A DNA stretch of 64,000 nt from Adenanthera pavonina (GCA_026686845.1 JAIVEN010000003.1:4962501-5026500); one strand, 5' to 3'; numbered from the stretch's first letter, positions 37,230 through 49,666 are shown. Translations and numbers: made by a program. The notes: generated by a model not told the origin, from the sequence alone.

Positions 37230-37324
37230 GCTGTAGTGCTCATTTAGCTTCACTGACAGAAAGATTATTCTAATCCCTCAAAGCAAGAGAAGAGAGTTTG
37301 GGAAAATAAAGACAGACGTCACTG

Positions 37325-37615
37325 ATGTTGAAGAGGAGTCTATGGGCTATGTTGGGAATCATGATGCTGGTGCTGATGGCGTCCCAGCTCAGATCAGCGC
37401 ATTGCCGGCTTCTTCGACTGGAGATATCGAGTACAAAAGTTGCTGACGGCTGTGAAGATTTGGGAGGAACAGAGTCGTCGTCGCCTCTTGGAATGGCGTC
37501 TTTTTGTGCTGTTTCATCATCTAATAACTGCTCCACCACTCTGCTCCCTTCGGTGCTACGCACCTTGGCATCGACACTAACTTCCGGACCTAGCAGAAAG
37601 GGCCCTGGACACTAG
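37325..37615 (+). CDS. PIP-type secreted peptide precursor (canonical C-terminus)
   Basis: 96 residues from ATG 37325. An N-terminal basic residue pair then a hydrophobic segment (about 6-26, LWAMLGIMMLVLMASQLRSA) form a signal peptide. The middle is variable and Ser-rich. The last residues are SGPSRKGPGH followed by the stop, exactly the SGPSxxGxGH C-terminus of PIP precursors. Family role: secreted danger peptide that amplifies immune signalling through RLK7-type LRR receptor kinases; some members also affect salt tolerance and root growth. A single exon as in relatives. It is on the opposite strand to the two other PIP-type genes. Confidence 0.85.
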   Translation: MLKRSLWAMLGIMMLVLMASQLRSAHCRLLRLEISSTKVADGCEDLGGTESSSPLGMASFCAVSSSNNCSTTLLPSVLRTLASTLTSGPSRKGPGH

Positions 37616-40600
37616 CTACTTCCTTTTGTCTCTCTTCCATCTCTTACTCTTATATAATCGTTCTATTGTAGACTCTTAATTTTACTTGAGTTCTTAATTT
37701 TTTTGGGATACATAGTGCAATGAATGTTATAAAGCTGGATATCTAGAGATGGCAACGAAGGGAAGGCACTCAGCTTTTCAGTTGCTATTAGAACTGTGGG
37801 TACCAGTCTCAATAGAGTCGTGGCGATACTTATCAAATCGTTCTAACTATGTTCTGCCAAACCTCATCGAATCAGACTCCTTAATTCAAGTCAAAGATAA
37901 GATCGTGAAGCTGAAGAGAACGTTGATCCAGTTTCCTGCTGGCTGCGATCTTGAAAACTGGAATACTTATCATCTTTGTAAAATTAATGAGTTTCCTGGT
38001 TTAATCTTTCATAATAGCAAACATAAACGATGGGGGCAAATTACTAAATAGTGCTGTGTGGACGGTATTAGTTTACCTTCCAATACTCAAATACAGTGTT
38101 CTTAATTTCAAACTGTAGAGTAGTTCAGTCCACAAGTTTCTAATGAATATATTGCCAGTGAAAGTCGTTGATTGAGTAAGAAAAGTTGCGTGAATATTTA
38201 GGAACTACTACAACGCCGCCACACCCAGAGATGGCAAATTGACCATACCTGTAGGAACTAGAACTACCTTATTTGGGGACAGAGACATTATCTCTAACAA
38301 ATGTTCCTCATCACAATTTAAAAACAGAATTGTTATTATCATTTAGTCATCCTTTAACCTAACCTCTCATTTGATCAATTACCCTTGATCTTTAGACGGT
38401 GTCAACCAAAAGCCTTCCGATTGGTCAGTCAATTCTTAGTCGTCTTATTGTGGCACTCAATTATTTCTCAGGCTTCTTCCATCTAAATGCACCATCCAAT
38501 TTCTATCGTGCATGATCATGCTTGATTTTGCTGCTAGTTGAGCTCATTTGTTTGTGTATAAGTACTGTTATATCAGCCTAGTCCAATGTTAAAATGAAGC
38601 CATGAGTATAATTTGTTGGATATCTAAGGATAAAAAAAGTTGCAAAATTAAGTATTGATTTTTGTTTGACATTGTTAAGTGGTAAAAATAGAGTTAATTT
38701 AATTGGTACAGTTTAAAGTTCGAGTAAGTGTCCCCTCAACTTGGAGGGATTGACATTCCTGCCCACATGACAAAGCAGTCGAGTCCAAATCCTTGGCCGT
38801 CCAAATTGCCAGAGTTCGAGAAATAACTCCTTGAAGAAAATGAAGACATTTCTGTGTTTTCTTTCTGATGACAACGTAACGTGATATCGGCTACCAGGAG
38901 AACATTGTATTTGACTTTGTCCATCTGAGGTTGGGCCCACTACATGCGAGCGAGAGCGTTGAAGTTGAACACATCCCTCCCCTTGGAATTTGAAAGCAAA
39001 TGATGCGGGACCCTATAGAATCAACAGTATTGGGATTGCCATTCCAGACGCAGTACCCATTGCCTGTCTAAGGAACAAGGCATCAACATGTGGAAGAGAT
39101 AAAGAATGAAAATTGTGTAAGAAAATTAAAAAAAACAATCATAATAATAACCCAAATAAGAGGATAACTAGTAGCTATTGATTCCCTCAAAATTGCAATC
39201 AAATGCGTTCACAAATCAAGTCAACTCAGGTGGAATTTTGACTTGGTCTGATGCTCAAGTCCAATGCCTTACTTGATTTAACACCAAATCAATTTTTTAA
39301 GCATAATGCCTGGACCTAGCTTTGTTTGGTTTAAGAGTTAAGTGCAATCTGGTCAAGTTGTTTGCCTCATTCTAGTCGAACCATCTTTTTTTTAATCAAT
39401 CTTTTCAAAAAAATTCTTATAATAATCCCCCAGTCCCTAGAATAAACTTTTCACATGAATTTTTGTACACTTTTACCACTAAAATTAAAATTTTTATGCA
39501 AAGTAAATCATATTTTTAAAATATAGAAAACCAAAACCAGCGGACTAAGTCAAGTCGGTCTAGCCAAATTTTGGGTGAACCAAACCGGATATAAAAAATT
39601 TTCAACTAAGACTAAAATATTATGCCCACTAAACACCCCCAGTTGCAATGGAAAGCAATAGGTTTAAATTTACGTTTTGGTCCGACAGAACAAGTCTATA
39701 TTGGTCTAAAAGGAATGTAAAACTTCCATATTCAGTGGGTGCTGTGTAGGATATGTCACTGCCAGACTCTAATCCCTTGCTCTTACTAGTGTGTTTGGGG
39801 TGGCGTTTTAATACAAAAAACGCAGAAGCAACAAGAATTCTGTGGTAGAAAAGTGGTAGCTAAAGTGCTGAACACAACAATGTTTCCCATCCAGTCGCGA
39901 GTCACAATTGCAATGCCAGAAGGCAGATGGAGACATCAAGTGAAGACGTTCATAAAATCATGAGAAAAAGAGACCTATCAATTGGTGAAATAGGGGGAAA
40001 AATTCCAAGACGAACTTTCTCAGGATGAGATATTAAAAAAATAAAAATATTAACCCTTTAACTAAGACAGTTGCAATTGCGAAGTAAGTAGCTACACATT
40101 GACACTCAAGTGCTTGCAGAACAATATAAACCCCATTTTTGATAGACAGTCATGCCAAACTCAAGATCCCGTTAAGCTGAAGAACAGCACAACGCCTAAA
40201 ACTAAACAAGCAGTAACAAATTTACATCTTGGAGCTGGCACCATTCTACAAAAATAAGTCAGAAAGTTAGAAATTTGTATGGGTCTATGGCCCAATATGT
40301 GAGTATTATCCGTGGTTATAAGCTATTGTATATGAAGCATCTTGGATGTACAAAAAGCTTTGGAGATGAAATCTGTTTTCTCTAACTTAACAGTGTTCTT
40401 ACTCTAGATATTTGACACAAGAAAACTTTTGAAATAAAAAATTCAGGAAGCTATGATCGCATCACCGAAAAAAAAGAAAAGAAAATGCGATATAAACATT
40501 CATGGCATGATGTCATCATTATTCATCTATAACTTCATCCAAAGGTCAAGGTAACTCCAACTTTCATGAAATGTTTTGTGTACAAGCAAAACATAAAAGA

Positions 40601-41553
40601 ATAAGAGTCAGATTACTGACAAGGTACAGTTTAAAGATTCGTCTGCATGTCTCTAATGGAATAGAAAAAGTACTACCAAGGAAGAAGACGACTGAAAAAT
40701 AGAAAGAAAACCCAACTAGCATAAAGTTGAGAAAATAGTAGAGGAATAAAAGAGAGTGAATTAAGAGACCAAATAAAATAGTATATTCTGGATTCAATTA
40801 TAGTGTGTACAATACGGACTTCTCAGAAAGAAAACCAATAGTATGAACGATGAAGGCGAATATACCCTTTACAAAGGAGAAAACAATGCTCATGTAACTA
40901 ACTGTTGTGGTAACCAAAATAAACTTCCACAAGTAATTTCAACAGCGGGTAGACATGCAGTGGCAAGCTTTCAGCAAGTGCAACATCAGAGCATGTTAAT
41001 TCATGTAGTATTTGTAAAACATAATAGGATGCAATGAAGTGAGGATCCTTAACACAAACAAAGCACACACGCTCATAATAGAGGCAGGGTAATGCGAACT
41101 GACATGAGTGTTGAAATTAAACGGATACATATTTCAATTTTTCTAATTTGAAAGAAAAATTATTCAGACCGTCGACATTCCAGAGTCAGTTCCATCCCCC
41201 GATGCTAATATTCTCCAATTTCACATTTTTCAATTTGATGGATTGGAGAATTAATTATAAAAATAAGTCAGCTGGCTAAAGAAAATCTAGCGAGGAAACC
41301 AACGAGAAAGGCGTCACATTGCGAACCAGCAACGCAAACAGTGATGTGAGGCTGCGGATATGAAAATTATTTCAAACACAAGGGAAACAAATCAAGACAA
41401 CAGGAAATGTATGGATGTCCATGGGAAGACCAAGGAATAAAGATTGGCATCATAAATAAAATAATCAAGTTCAAACCCTCAATGCGGGCGTCCTACATTC
41501 CATTCCCGACACCCTAAGAACACAATTAACGGCAAGCCTCAAAAGGATCAAGA
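37616..41553. other. Intergenic
   Basis: A 100-codon ATG-initiated frame at 37749-38051 (plus) lies 130 bp past the PIP stop; it resembles no family I know and may be part of the 3' UTR. No other gene seen. The end (about 41480-41553) is 3' UTR of the WPP gene. Confidence 0.4.
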
Positions 41554-41961
41554 CTAAGACTCGGACTCAGTAACAGAGACGCCGTCCGCGTGAGAGGGAG
41601 GAGGCACGCCAGAGGCTGGCGCCTTGGTGGCATCATTATCGACAGCAGCTCTGGCCTTGACAGTGTCAAGCATGCGCTTACTGATCTCTTTAGAGTAGAG
41701 CTGAATAATCTCGATACCGTCATCGTCAGGAGAGGCAGAAACAGCGGCGGTGGAGAAAGCCTCATCCTCGATCCGGCTGGCAGCAGCAGACGCGTCGTCA
41801 AGGGACAAAGTACCGTAGTGCTTGGAGAGGATGGACGGCGTAGAAAGGGTCTCCATTAAGCGATGAATGACGGCATCGGGGGTGCGCTGGGTGGGGGGCC
41901 ATATGCTGACTGAGATGGAATTGGAAGGTAGGGCTTGGTTGAGCTGAGGCTGACCTCCCAT
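41554..41961 (-). CDS. MAF1: WPP-domain protein (MFP1 attachment factor 1-like)
   Basis: 135 residues from the first ATG (41961, MGGQPQLNQ). The frame stays open 38 codons further upstream but without ATG. The WPP domain covers about residues 17-100: SISVSIWPPTQRTPDAVI, METLSTPSILSKHYGTL, ASRIEDEAF, then GIEIIQLYSKEISKRMLD. An acidic/Ala-rich tail ends in SES. Single exon, near the about 150 residues of tomato MAF1. Family role: small plant-specific protein at the nuclear envelope and Golgi that binds coiled-coil partners (MFP1, WIT/WIP-type), sharing its targeting domain with plant RanGAP. Confidence 0.92.
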   Translation of the reverse strand: MGGQPQLNQALPSNSISVSIWPPTQRTPDAVIHRLMETLSTPSILSKHYGTLSLDDASAAASRIEDEAFSTAAVSASPDDDGIEIIQLYSKEISKRMLDTVKARAAVDNDATKAPASGVPPPSHADGVSVTESES

Positions 41962-42904
41962 CGGCAGGGGAGCAGAGTCCTGGTCCGATAATACGGTTGC
42001 CGTTGTGATTTCCGGGTCGGGCAGTGTGAAAAACACCGCCAAGGGAACTGATACAGTGAGGTGAAAGTGAGTCAATTTGGAACGTTGGATCTATTGGTTG
42101 TTTCACAGAGTGACACGTGGTAAAATATAATCATATTATACTGCACGGAGCACAGTGTGAGCTGAGACTGTTCAGAAAACCCATTTATTTATTTATTTGT
42201 TTATTTCTTCCTCTCTCTCCAAAACTTGGCTATTGGCTGGTTTCTTTCTTATTCGGAAAAATTAGCATGTACTTCTTCAATTCCTTTTGAACTTAGTGCT
42301 CCAAAAGTTTTGAAAGATAAAAAAATTAAATAAAAATATTCTTGAAAAAATATTTTAATTTAAAAAAAATAGTTAATTAATTTTAATTCTCATTATTATT
42401 TCTCATGATTCAGTTAAAAATATCTTATATTAAAGATGGTAGAGAATATTATTTTTTAAGAAATTTTTTATTTTTATTTATTTGTCACTTTCAAATTCCA
42501 ATATAATATTAATTATTATTTTTCTAATTATACACTTATTTGTTTTTTTAAAAATAAAAAAATAACATTATTTACTCCTTTTTACCTACTCATTTATTTA
42601 TTGAAAGGTATATTAGAAAGTTTAAAATAACGCATTAATTGTATCTTTAATTTATATACTAAAATCTTAAATAACACATAAAAAAATAGTATTTTAATTG
42701 TGGGTGTATCTCATACATAATTTGATAATTAAAAATAGTTTAAATTGAATAAATTAATTTTCCCAAAAAAATAATTTTTAATTCTTTCAATATATATTAA
42801 TAATTCAATCGTTGGCCAAAAAAAAAATAATTCAATCAAAAGAAAGAAGATAATCTCATTGAAAGAAGCATGTGAAATGTGATTGTTGCAGTTCTTATTA
42901 TCTG
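41962..42904. other. WPP gene 5' flank and AT-rich spacer
   Basis: CACGTG-containing sequence (ACACGTGG, about 42113-42120) lies about 155 bp upstream of the WPP ATG, a G-box-like site. The rest (42280-42904) is very AT-rich with no gene. Confidence 0.4.
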
Positions 42905-43270
42905 CTAATATGGAGCCGCAACCCAATCCAGGCCAGAAGAATTGCTGGAAATCGCAGAAATCAAGGCCAAGTTGCCCGACTCTAAAATAACATGGTGAAG
43001 CTGGAAATCAAGAGCCATAAGTACACCTACACCCTCCTTTAAAGCAAGAGCTTCACACATAAATAAAGGGTGATGAAGCAGTACAAAGAGAGCTGCAAAC
43101 CTCACACAGGAGTCTACCCTTGCGATCTCTAAAAGTAACACCAATTCCAGCTAGCAGATTTTCCTTGCAGCTTAAAAGCTCCATCAATGTTGCAGGGGTG
43201 GACGCCACCTCATTTCTGCACAAGCAGAAGCTACACGTGGATGCTCCAACGAAGCTGCATTGTTGACCCA
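42905..43270 (-). pseudogene. Orphan RNase H-like (RVT_3) domain fragment
   Basis: Two overlapping frames join to an RNase H-like domain of the type left by plant non-LTR elements. The first (43270-43053) gives LLAGIGVTFRDRKGRLLCE. The second (43144-42905) gives EALALKEGVGVLMALDFQ and VILESGNLALISAI. A frameshift at about 43100-43115 and missing start show it is broken. No reverse transcriptase lies next to it. Confidence 0.75.
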
Positions 43271-43827
43271 CTTGTTGGCCACCAAAACAACTCAGCTTTT
43301 ATCTTAATCATCCCATGGCCTTTCTTCTTTTTTCAATGTTCTTTCCTTGCATATAAATTATTAGTAATACAACAATTGAACGCTAATGTTAATTAAATTG
43401 AAATCAAAGGTATAGGGGATTGTATTGGATTCACACGCAACTTATTATTTAATATATGTATGCGTATCTTATGAATTGTCACTAAAGACAAATCCTTGTA
43501 AAAATTTCAATTTGCAGACAATCAAGTGGCAATAAATAGAACATTGTTACACTGGATGACAGCAATGGGGTTGTGTTGTACAATTCACAAGCAACTTATT
43601 ACTTAATATATGTATATCTTAATTATGAATTGTCACTGAAGTCAATGAAAACTTTTTTTAATTTTTTTTTTAGGTATGTAGTTATATGTAATGAGTCTGC
43701 TGACAGTGACACAGCTTTTATTTTATAACTCCGTTTTTGAAATATGCAGTTTCAACCGGTGTTTATTATAAACAAAGGAAACATTCTCATATACACTTCA
43801 CAAACTGGTGAGAAGGGCGATCATCTC
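43271..43827. other. Intergenic
   Basis: AT-rich; a partly repeated stretch (ATTCACA.GCAACTTATTA.TTAATATATGTAT at about 43429 and 43578) is the only structure seen. It ends at the 3' side of the P450 pseudogene. Confidence 0.4.
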
Positions 43828-44424
43828 TTAGCGTGGCCTCATTAAGGCAACCAGAGGCTCAAGTCTGGGAAGGGTAAGACCATGTCCCTCCATCATGTTG
43901 AGTTGTTGATCCCCAATTCTGTTCCACTCAAAGGCCCGAACCAGCAGCGTCCCCAAAGTCAAGGCCATGATCCTCTTAATGAGATTAGCCCTAGGGCACT
44001 GCCTCCTTCCAGCACCAAACGGAATCAGGTTATGGGGTTCATTGCCTTCCCCACCCTCGAAACTCTCTAGTATAAACTTGGTGGCATCCTTCCAGAGCTT
44101 TGGATCCTTGTGCAACACCCACAAGTTCACCATCAACATTGTCCCTTTCGGTATGTGGTAACCGCTAATCATACAGTCCTCTGAGTTCCTGTGTGGAACT
44201 CCGAGAGCACCGGCAGGATATAACCGAAGAGTTTCAAAGATTACATTCTGCAGGTATATATGGCAGCTTGGGTATGTCTGAGTCATCCATGAATCGGTCT
44301 TTCCCCACGTGAGTGTCTATCTCGGCCTTCACCTTGTTCATTACCTCCGGATGGTTCAGCAGATTTGCCAGTGCCCATTCCATGGTCAAAGCTGATGTTT
44401 CGCTCCCCCGCTGCTACCATTGCC
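43828..44424 (-). pseudogene. Cytochrome P450 (CYP81-like) pseudogene, exon 2
   Basis: Acceptor CAG at about 44425. The I-helix end and ETSALTMEWALANLLNHPEV are readable after a one-base shift at about 44405. Another shift near 44270 precedes the ExxR motif (FETLRLYP). The segment 44286-43828 then stays open through HIPKGTMLMVNLWVLHKDP to the haem-binding loop FGAGRRQCPR and the natural stop. The conserved Gly after the haem-ligand Cys-Pro is Arg, and the PERF-type box reads LESF. CYP81-type wording suggests a (iso)flavonoid/specialised-metabolism hydroxylase origin. Disabled. Confidence 0.88.
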
Positions 44425-45061
44425 TGATTTCATCATAATCATATCATAAATTCATAATTATAGAATTAACCTTGCTTCTAACCTTGTGTATCAGTATGAA
44501 ATAAATATAACAATAAACTAGGGTGGTACTTAAAAACTGATCGAATAATTAAAAAATTGATCAAATTTGGTTAAAAATTAAATAGTTTGATATTATGATC
44601 CGAAAGAAAAAAAAAACAGTAGAAAATGAATTTGTTTATCTAAATCAAAATTTTAACATTATATATGATAGATTATGATGCCTATTTATCTGTACACAAC
44701 TTACTTCATATAAATTTGTTATCTTATGTAAATATTTTATTTAATTTTTACTTTAACATTAAATATTATCTCACTACAGATTTAATTTTTAAAACATCAT
44801 CATACATAAAAAAAAAAAACTTGCACTATATTAATAAAGTATCCCACCACCAACATATATTAATATATATGCAAATAAATCTTTTTCAAGAAAAGTGTCA
44901 TGGACATATACTTGAAATAGATTCTGTGTACTCATGCATTTAAAGTAGACACAAGCAAACTCGATTGTGTATGTGGTTTACATTTTAAAATTATACTAAA
45001 AATTTTCTTCCTATCTTTCTTCAAATGCATCATGTGCAATTAATTTTGTGAAGACAAGATA
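44425..45061 (-). other. P450 intron, part downstream of the insertion
   Basis: AT-rich intron sequence between the copia element and exon 2; nothing else recognised. Confidence 0.6.
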
Positions 45062-45066
45062 TAGAG

Positions 45067-45247
45067 CAATAGATAAATAGTTTAGTTTATATAACAGAAG
45101 CTAGTTATAACTTAACCAAGTTAGTTTTGACACGTGTAGTCTGTACAACTCATCATCGATTATATTAATATTGTACAACTAGTTTCACTCAATGAGAGAT
45201 TCTTTCAGTCATTCTTCATTTCTCTTTATTCACTTTGTTTCCTTGTA
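45067..45247 (+). repeat. 5' LTR of the complete copia element
   Basis: 181 bp, from CAATAGATAAATAG to TTTCCTTGTA, directly followed by the primer-binding site. Confidence 0.92.
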
Positions 45248-45259
45248 TGGTATCAGAGC
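45248..45259 (+). other. Primer-binding site
   Basis: TGGTATCAGAGC, a perfect match to the standard initiator tRNA-Met site, immediately after the LTR. Confidence 0.92.
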
Positions 45260-45319
45260 ATAGGTAATCTTGGAGTCATGTTGTTGTCTTCTTCTTAAGG
45301 CAATCCACAGAGGAATGAT

Positions 45320-48300
45320 GTGATTACTTTCACACATTTGATCTTGGTTAAGCTGGAGGGACATAATTACCTCCTATGGAAGCACCATATTGGATCTGCC
45401 ATTCGCGGTCATGGACTCGAGAAGTTCATCGACAAGACTGTGAAACCCCCTGCTAAGTATCTTATTGATCCAATGGATGATAAAGGATTTGTCATCAATC
45501 TTGAGTATCTTGCTTAGCAGAAACATGATCAACTGTTGATGTCCCAGATGTCCTATTCTATGTCTGAAGCACTTCCCACTCAGATTGTTGGTTTTGAGTC
45601 CTCCCTTTAGATTTGGGAGAAAATTCACACTCACTTCATTTCTCAGACCAAGGCTAAGGTTCGGCAGTTGAAGACTCAATTGAAGATGGCACAAAAGGGA
45701 AATCTCTCAGCAAATAAGTATCTGTTGAAAATCAAAGGCATTATTGATACCTTGGTTGCTATTTGCCATCTAATATTTGAATTTGATCATATTGATCACA
45801 TATTCAAGGGACTTTCTGAGGAGTACGATTCGTTTATTACTGCAATAACAACCAAAATTGAGCCCTACACCGTTGATGAGATTGAGTCTCTCATCCTTGC
45901 TCAATAAGCATACATTGAGAAACATATTAAGGTTGTTGATACTAAAACTGTCATCACAGCTACAATTGCAAATCTTGTTCACACAAGACCTAATCAAGGT
46001 CGTGGATGCTATCGCGGAGGCCGTTATCATCGTTGTGGTAGCTTTTTTGGTTCATACATTTTTGGATCTAGTTTTGGCTATGGATCTGGCAAACTAATTT
46101 CACAATGTCAAATCTGTAATAAGAAAGGTCACACTGCTCGTGATTGTTGGCATCGTTTTGATGAGGCCTTTGAATCTCTGTCAGTGAAAGATAAGAAGTC
46201 CACAAATGCTTAAGCTATGATTGCTAATACTAATACAGTCATTGATCCTAATTAGTATCTTGATTTTGGTGCTGACAGCCATGTCACTAATGATGCAAAG
46301 AATGTGACTGAGAAATCAGGTAACAAAGCTTTTAACAAAGTTTTTATTGGAGATGGTAATGACTTGTTAGTAAATTGCACTGGTCACTCTTCCCTTCGTT
46401 CTTGACATCATACTCTTAAACTAAAAGACATTCTTCATTTTCCTTTTATGACCAAAAATCTTATCAGTATTTCTCGTCTTTGTCTTGATAATGATATATT
46501 AATTGCTTTCTTTTCAAATGTTTGCATTATCCAGGATCTGCAAACTAATACTCTCATCCACAAGTGTTACACCAGAAATGGCATTTATCCTATTCGTCAA
46601 GCCATCAAACAAATGCTTCGAGCTAGACCAATCAAGTCTTCATCAATTCATATGACTATTCCTTCTCCATTTCCTTTGTCTTCTGTACCTAATACTCAGT
46701 CTGATTTACAATGCAGTACTCAATTTTCTAGTATAGCTAATACCTCAGTTGTTCATTCCTTTTCTAATTTTCGTTTGTGGCACAATAAATTTGGCCACCC
46801 TGCTGCACCTGTTGTATCTTAAATCATGAAACAGTGTAATGTTTCTAATACTAATAAGAGTACACTCTTTGATTTTTGCAAATCATTTTGTTTTGGCAAA
46901 TCTCATAAACAACCCTTTTCTTTGTCTCAAACTCAATATAACAAACCACTCCAACTCATTCATACTGATATTTGGGGTCCTGTTCCTCCTGCTTCTCTTG
47001 ATGGTCATATATACTACATTCATTTTACTGATGCTTGTACAAGGTTTCCATGGTTTTATCCACTTCACTCTAAATCAGAAGCTTATAATATTTTTGTTGA
47101 GTTTAAAAAGATGATTGAGCTTCAGCTGGGTTTACCAATCTTGAGCGTACAATCTGATAGTGGTGTTGAATTCATCAAAATTGGGAAATTCCTTAAGGAA
47201 CATGGCATAGTACACAGATTAAGTTGCCCTTATACTCATGAAAAGAATGGTGTTGCAGAGATGAAACATAGAACTATAGCTGAAATAGGTCTTACTTTGT
47301 TGGCTAATACTAGTCTCCCTTTTTCTCTCTGGGTAGAAGCCTTTCATATTGTTGTATATCTGATTAATAGACTACCAAGTAAGAGTCTCCAGGGTGGTGC
47401 TACACCTTTCCAATTACTTTATGGTAAGGCACCCCATTATCTTCACTTGAAGGCTTTTGGTTATGCTTGGTTCCCTCACACAAGATCCTATAATAAACAC
47501 AAGATGGATTTTCATTTTGTTGAATGCATATTCTTTGGATATAGTGATCTTCGCAAAGGTTACAAATGTTGGGATCCTCATGGTCGTATGTATATTTCCA
47601 GAGATGTTATCTTTAATGAGTTAGAGTTTCCTTATCTTCATCTTACTCAATCTTCCAAACCTTCTTTTGCCCCTTTTTCTCTTCCCTATTTGCCTTCCTT
47701 AAGCTATCCCTTCAAAATTGCCTACACACCCAACACAGTGCAATTCTACTAACTTGTCTCCTGTTACAGGTAATATTTCTGTTGAATCTGTTGCAGATAG
47801 TATTGATCAACATGAGGTTTTATCCTCTCCAAGTACTATACCATCATCTTCTTCTCATCCAACACAATCTGCAAGTCCTGTTGTACCTCAGCTTATGCCC
47901 CCAAATAGAATGTTTACTCGTTCTATGTATGGAATTTTTAAGCCTAAGGTATATCATGTTGAAACTGAACTTCTTTTAGTTACTGGAGCTCTTTCTTCTC
48001 CAACATGGAAGATAGCTATAGATGCAGAGTATTTTGCACTTGTGAAAAACAAAATGCTATTAGTTGTAAATAGGTGTTCAAGCTTAAGACTCATCCAGAT
48101 GGTTGACTATCTCAATACAAAGCTCGTTTAGTAGCTAAAGGGTTTCATCAACAAGAAGGTTTTGATTTTTCAGAAACATTTAGTCTAGTGGTCAAACCTG
48201 TTACTATAAGGGTCATTCTTTCTATTGCTATCTCTCAAAATTGAATGCTTAGACAGGTTGATGTGAACAATGCATTCCTTAATGGTCTGTCACATAAGGA

Positions 48301-49495
48301 AGTTTACATGTAGCAGCCACAAGGTTATGAACATCATGACAAGACTTTGGTTTGCAAACTTGACAAGGCACTTTATGGACTTAAACAAGCACCTCGTGCT
48401 TGGTTTGAGCGATTGGGAGTAACACTTCATTCACTTGGCTTTACCAGTAGTAGGTGTGATCAGTCTTTATTCACACAAGTTACCAAGCTTGCGTCTAAGA
48501 CTGAGATACTTTATATCCTTGTTTATGTTGATGATATCATCATCACAGGTATATCACCTAAGAAAATTTCAACCATTATTACTGCTCTTAACAGTGAATT
48601 TTCACTTAAAGATCTTGGTTATCTTAGTTATTTTCTTGGTATTGAAGCTACTAGGCTTAATGATGATAGTATGTTCCTTTCTCAAGGAAAATACATTCGT
48701 GATTTACTCTAGAAAACAGGTTTTTCTAATGCTAAAGGTGTTAAGACCCCTATGACTTCTGGTCTCAAGTTATACAAAGAAGGGACAACAGTATTATCTG
48801 ATCCCTCCCTATATTGTTCTGTGGTTGGAGCTCTGTAATATGCAACTATAACTAGACCTAAAATTAGTTTTGCTGTCAATAAAGTGTATCAATTCATGCA
48901 AAATCAGTATACTGATCATTGGAAGGTTGTCAAGTGCATTTTGAGATACTTGGTTGGCACAATCCACCATGGTTTAATCCTACAATCCACTTAAGTTAGA
49001 AATCTTGTGTCCTATTGTGATGCTAACTGGGCCACTGATTGTAATGACAGGAAGAGTGTGTCTGGTTATTGTATCTTTTTTGGGAAGAATCTTATTTCCT
49101 GGTTTTCCAAAAAGCAACACACAGTGGCTCGATCTAGTACCGAAGCTGAATACAAGAGTATGGCTTCTTTGGTTGTTGAAATATTGTAGATTAAATCATT
49201 GCTTAGTGAGTTACAGGTGCAGCTTACTCGTGCTCCACTAGTTCTTTGTGATAATCAGGGAGCAGTACTGATGACAGCGAATCCAGTGTTGCATGCTCGA
49301 ACCAAACACCTGGAACTTGATCTTCATTTTGTACGTGAACGGGTTATCAAGAGAGAAATAGAAGTTCTTTATATTCCAGCTACTAGTCAGATTGCATATG
49401 GTTTTACCAAGCCGCTTTCCAATACTATGTTTGATATATTTAAGAAAAATCTTAGAATACGAGGGACCCTTGAATTGAGGGAGAATAATAGATAA
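45320..49495 (+). pseudogene. copia gag-pol remnant, multiple stops
   Basis: Gag: LVKLEGHNYLLWKHHIG near 45350, CCHC knuckle CQICNKKGHTARDCWH near 46110. Protease region near 46250 (LDFGADSHVT, the usual Asp-Ser/Thr-Gly box altered to DFGAD). Integrase (46826-47752) keeps Asp in HTDIWGP, Asp in QSDSGVEF and Glu in NGVAEMKHR. RT (about 48120-48712) keeps YVDD (ILVYVDDIIITG). RNase H: SYCDANWATD (49010) to the Ty1 end with LCDNQGAVLM (about 49240). In-frame stops at several points (for example near 45516, 45610, 48243, 48312, 48711 and 48838) disable it. Confidence 0.9.
49472..49485 (+). other. Polypurine tract
   Basis: GAATTGAGGGAGAA directly upstream of the 3' LTR; start site for plus-strand DNA synthesis in the family. 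Confidence 0.75.
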
Positions 49496-49666
49496 ATAGT
49501 TTAGTTTATATAACAGAAGCTAGTTATAACTTAACCAAGTTAGTTTTGACATGTGTAGTCTATACAGCTCATCATCCATTGTATTAATATTGTATAGCTA
49601 GTTTCACTCAATGAGAGATTCTTTCAGCCATTCTTCATTTCTCTTTACTCACTCTATTCCCTTGTA
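49486..49666 (+). repeat. 3' LTR of the complete copia element
   Basis: 181 bp, from TAATAGATAAATAG to TTCCCTTGTA, the same length as the 5' copy, preceded by the purine tract. Confidence 0.92.

Larger units (their letters stand above)
45067..49666 (+). mobile_element. Complete Ty1/copia element in the P450 intron
   Basis: 4600 bp, both LTRs 181 bp, flanked by the 5-bp target duplication TAGAG (45062-45066 and 49667-49671). Order: LTR, primer-binding site, gag, protease region, integrase, RT, RNase H, purine tract, LTR. LTR ends are TA...TA instead of TG...CA (the 5' LTR first base is C, probably mutated). The LTRs differ at about 13 of 181 sites by eye, so the insertion is not recent. It is opposite in orientation to the host P450 pseudogene. 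Confidence 0.95.

Noticed and set aside
37749..38051. 100-codon ATG frame downstream of the third PIP-type gene
   Set aside because: No recognisable domain or signal; position fits 3' UTR or spacer. Not enough to call a gene.
38713..38940. 75-codon minus-strand frame
   Set aside because: No ATG-supported domain, no homologue recognised, surrounded by non-coding sequence.
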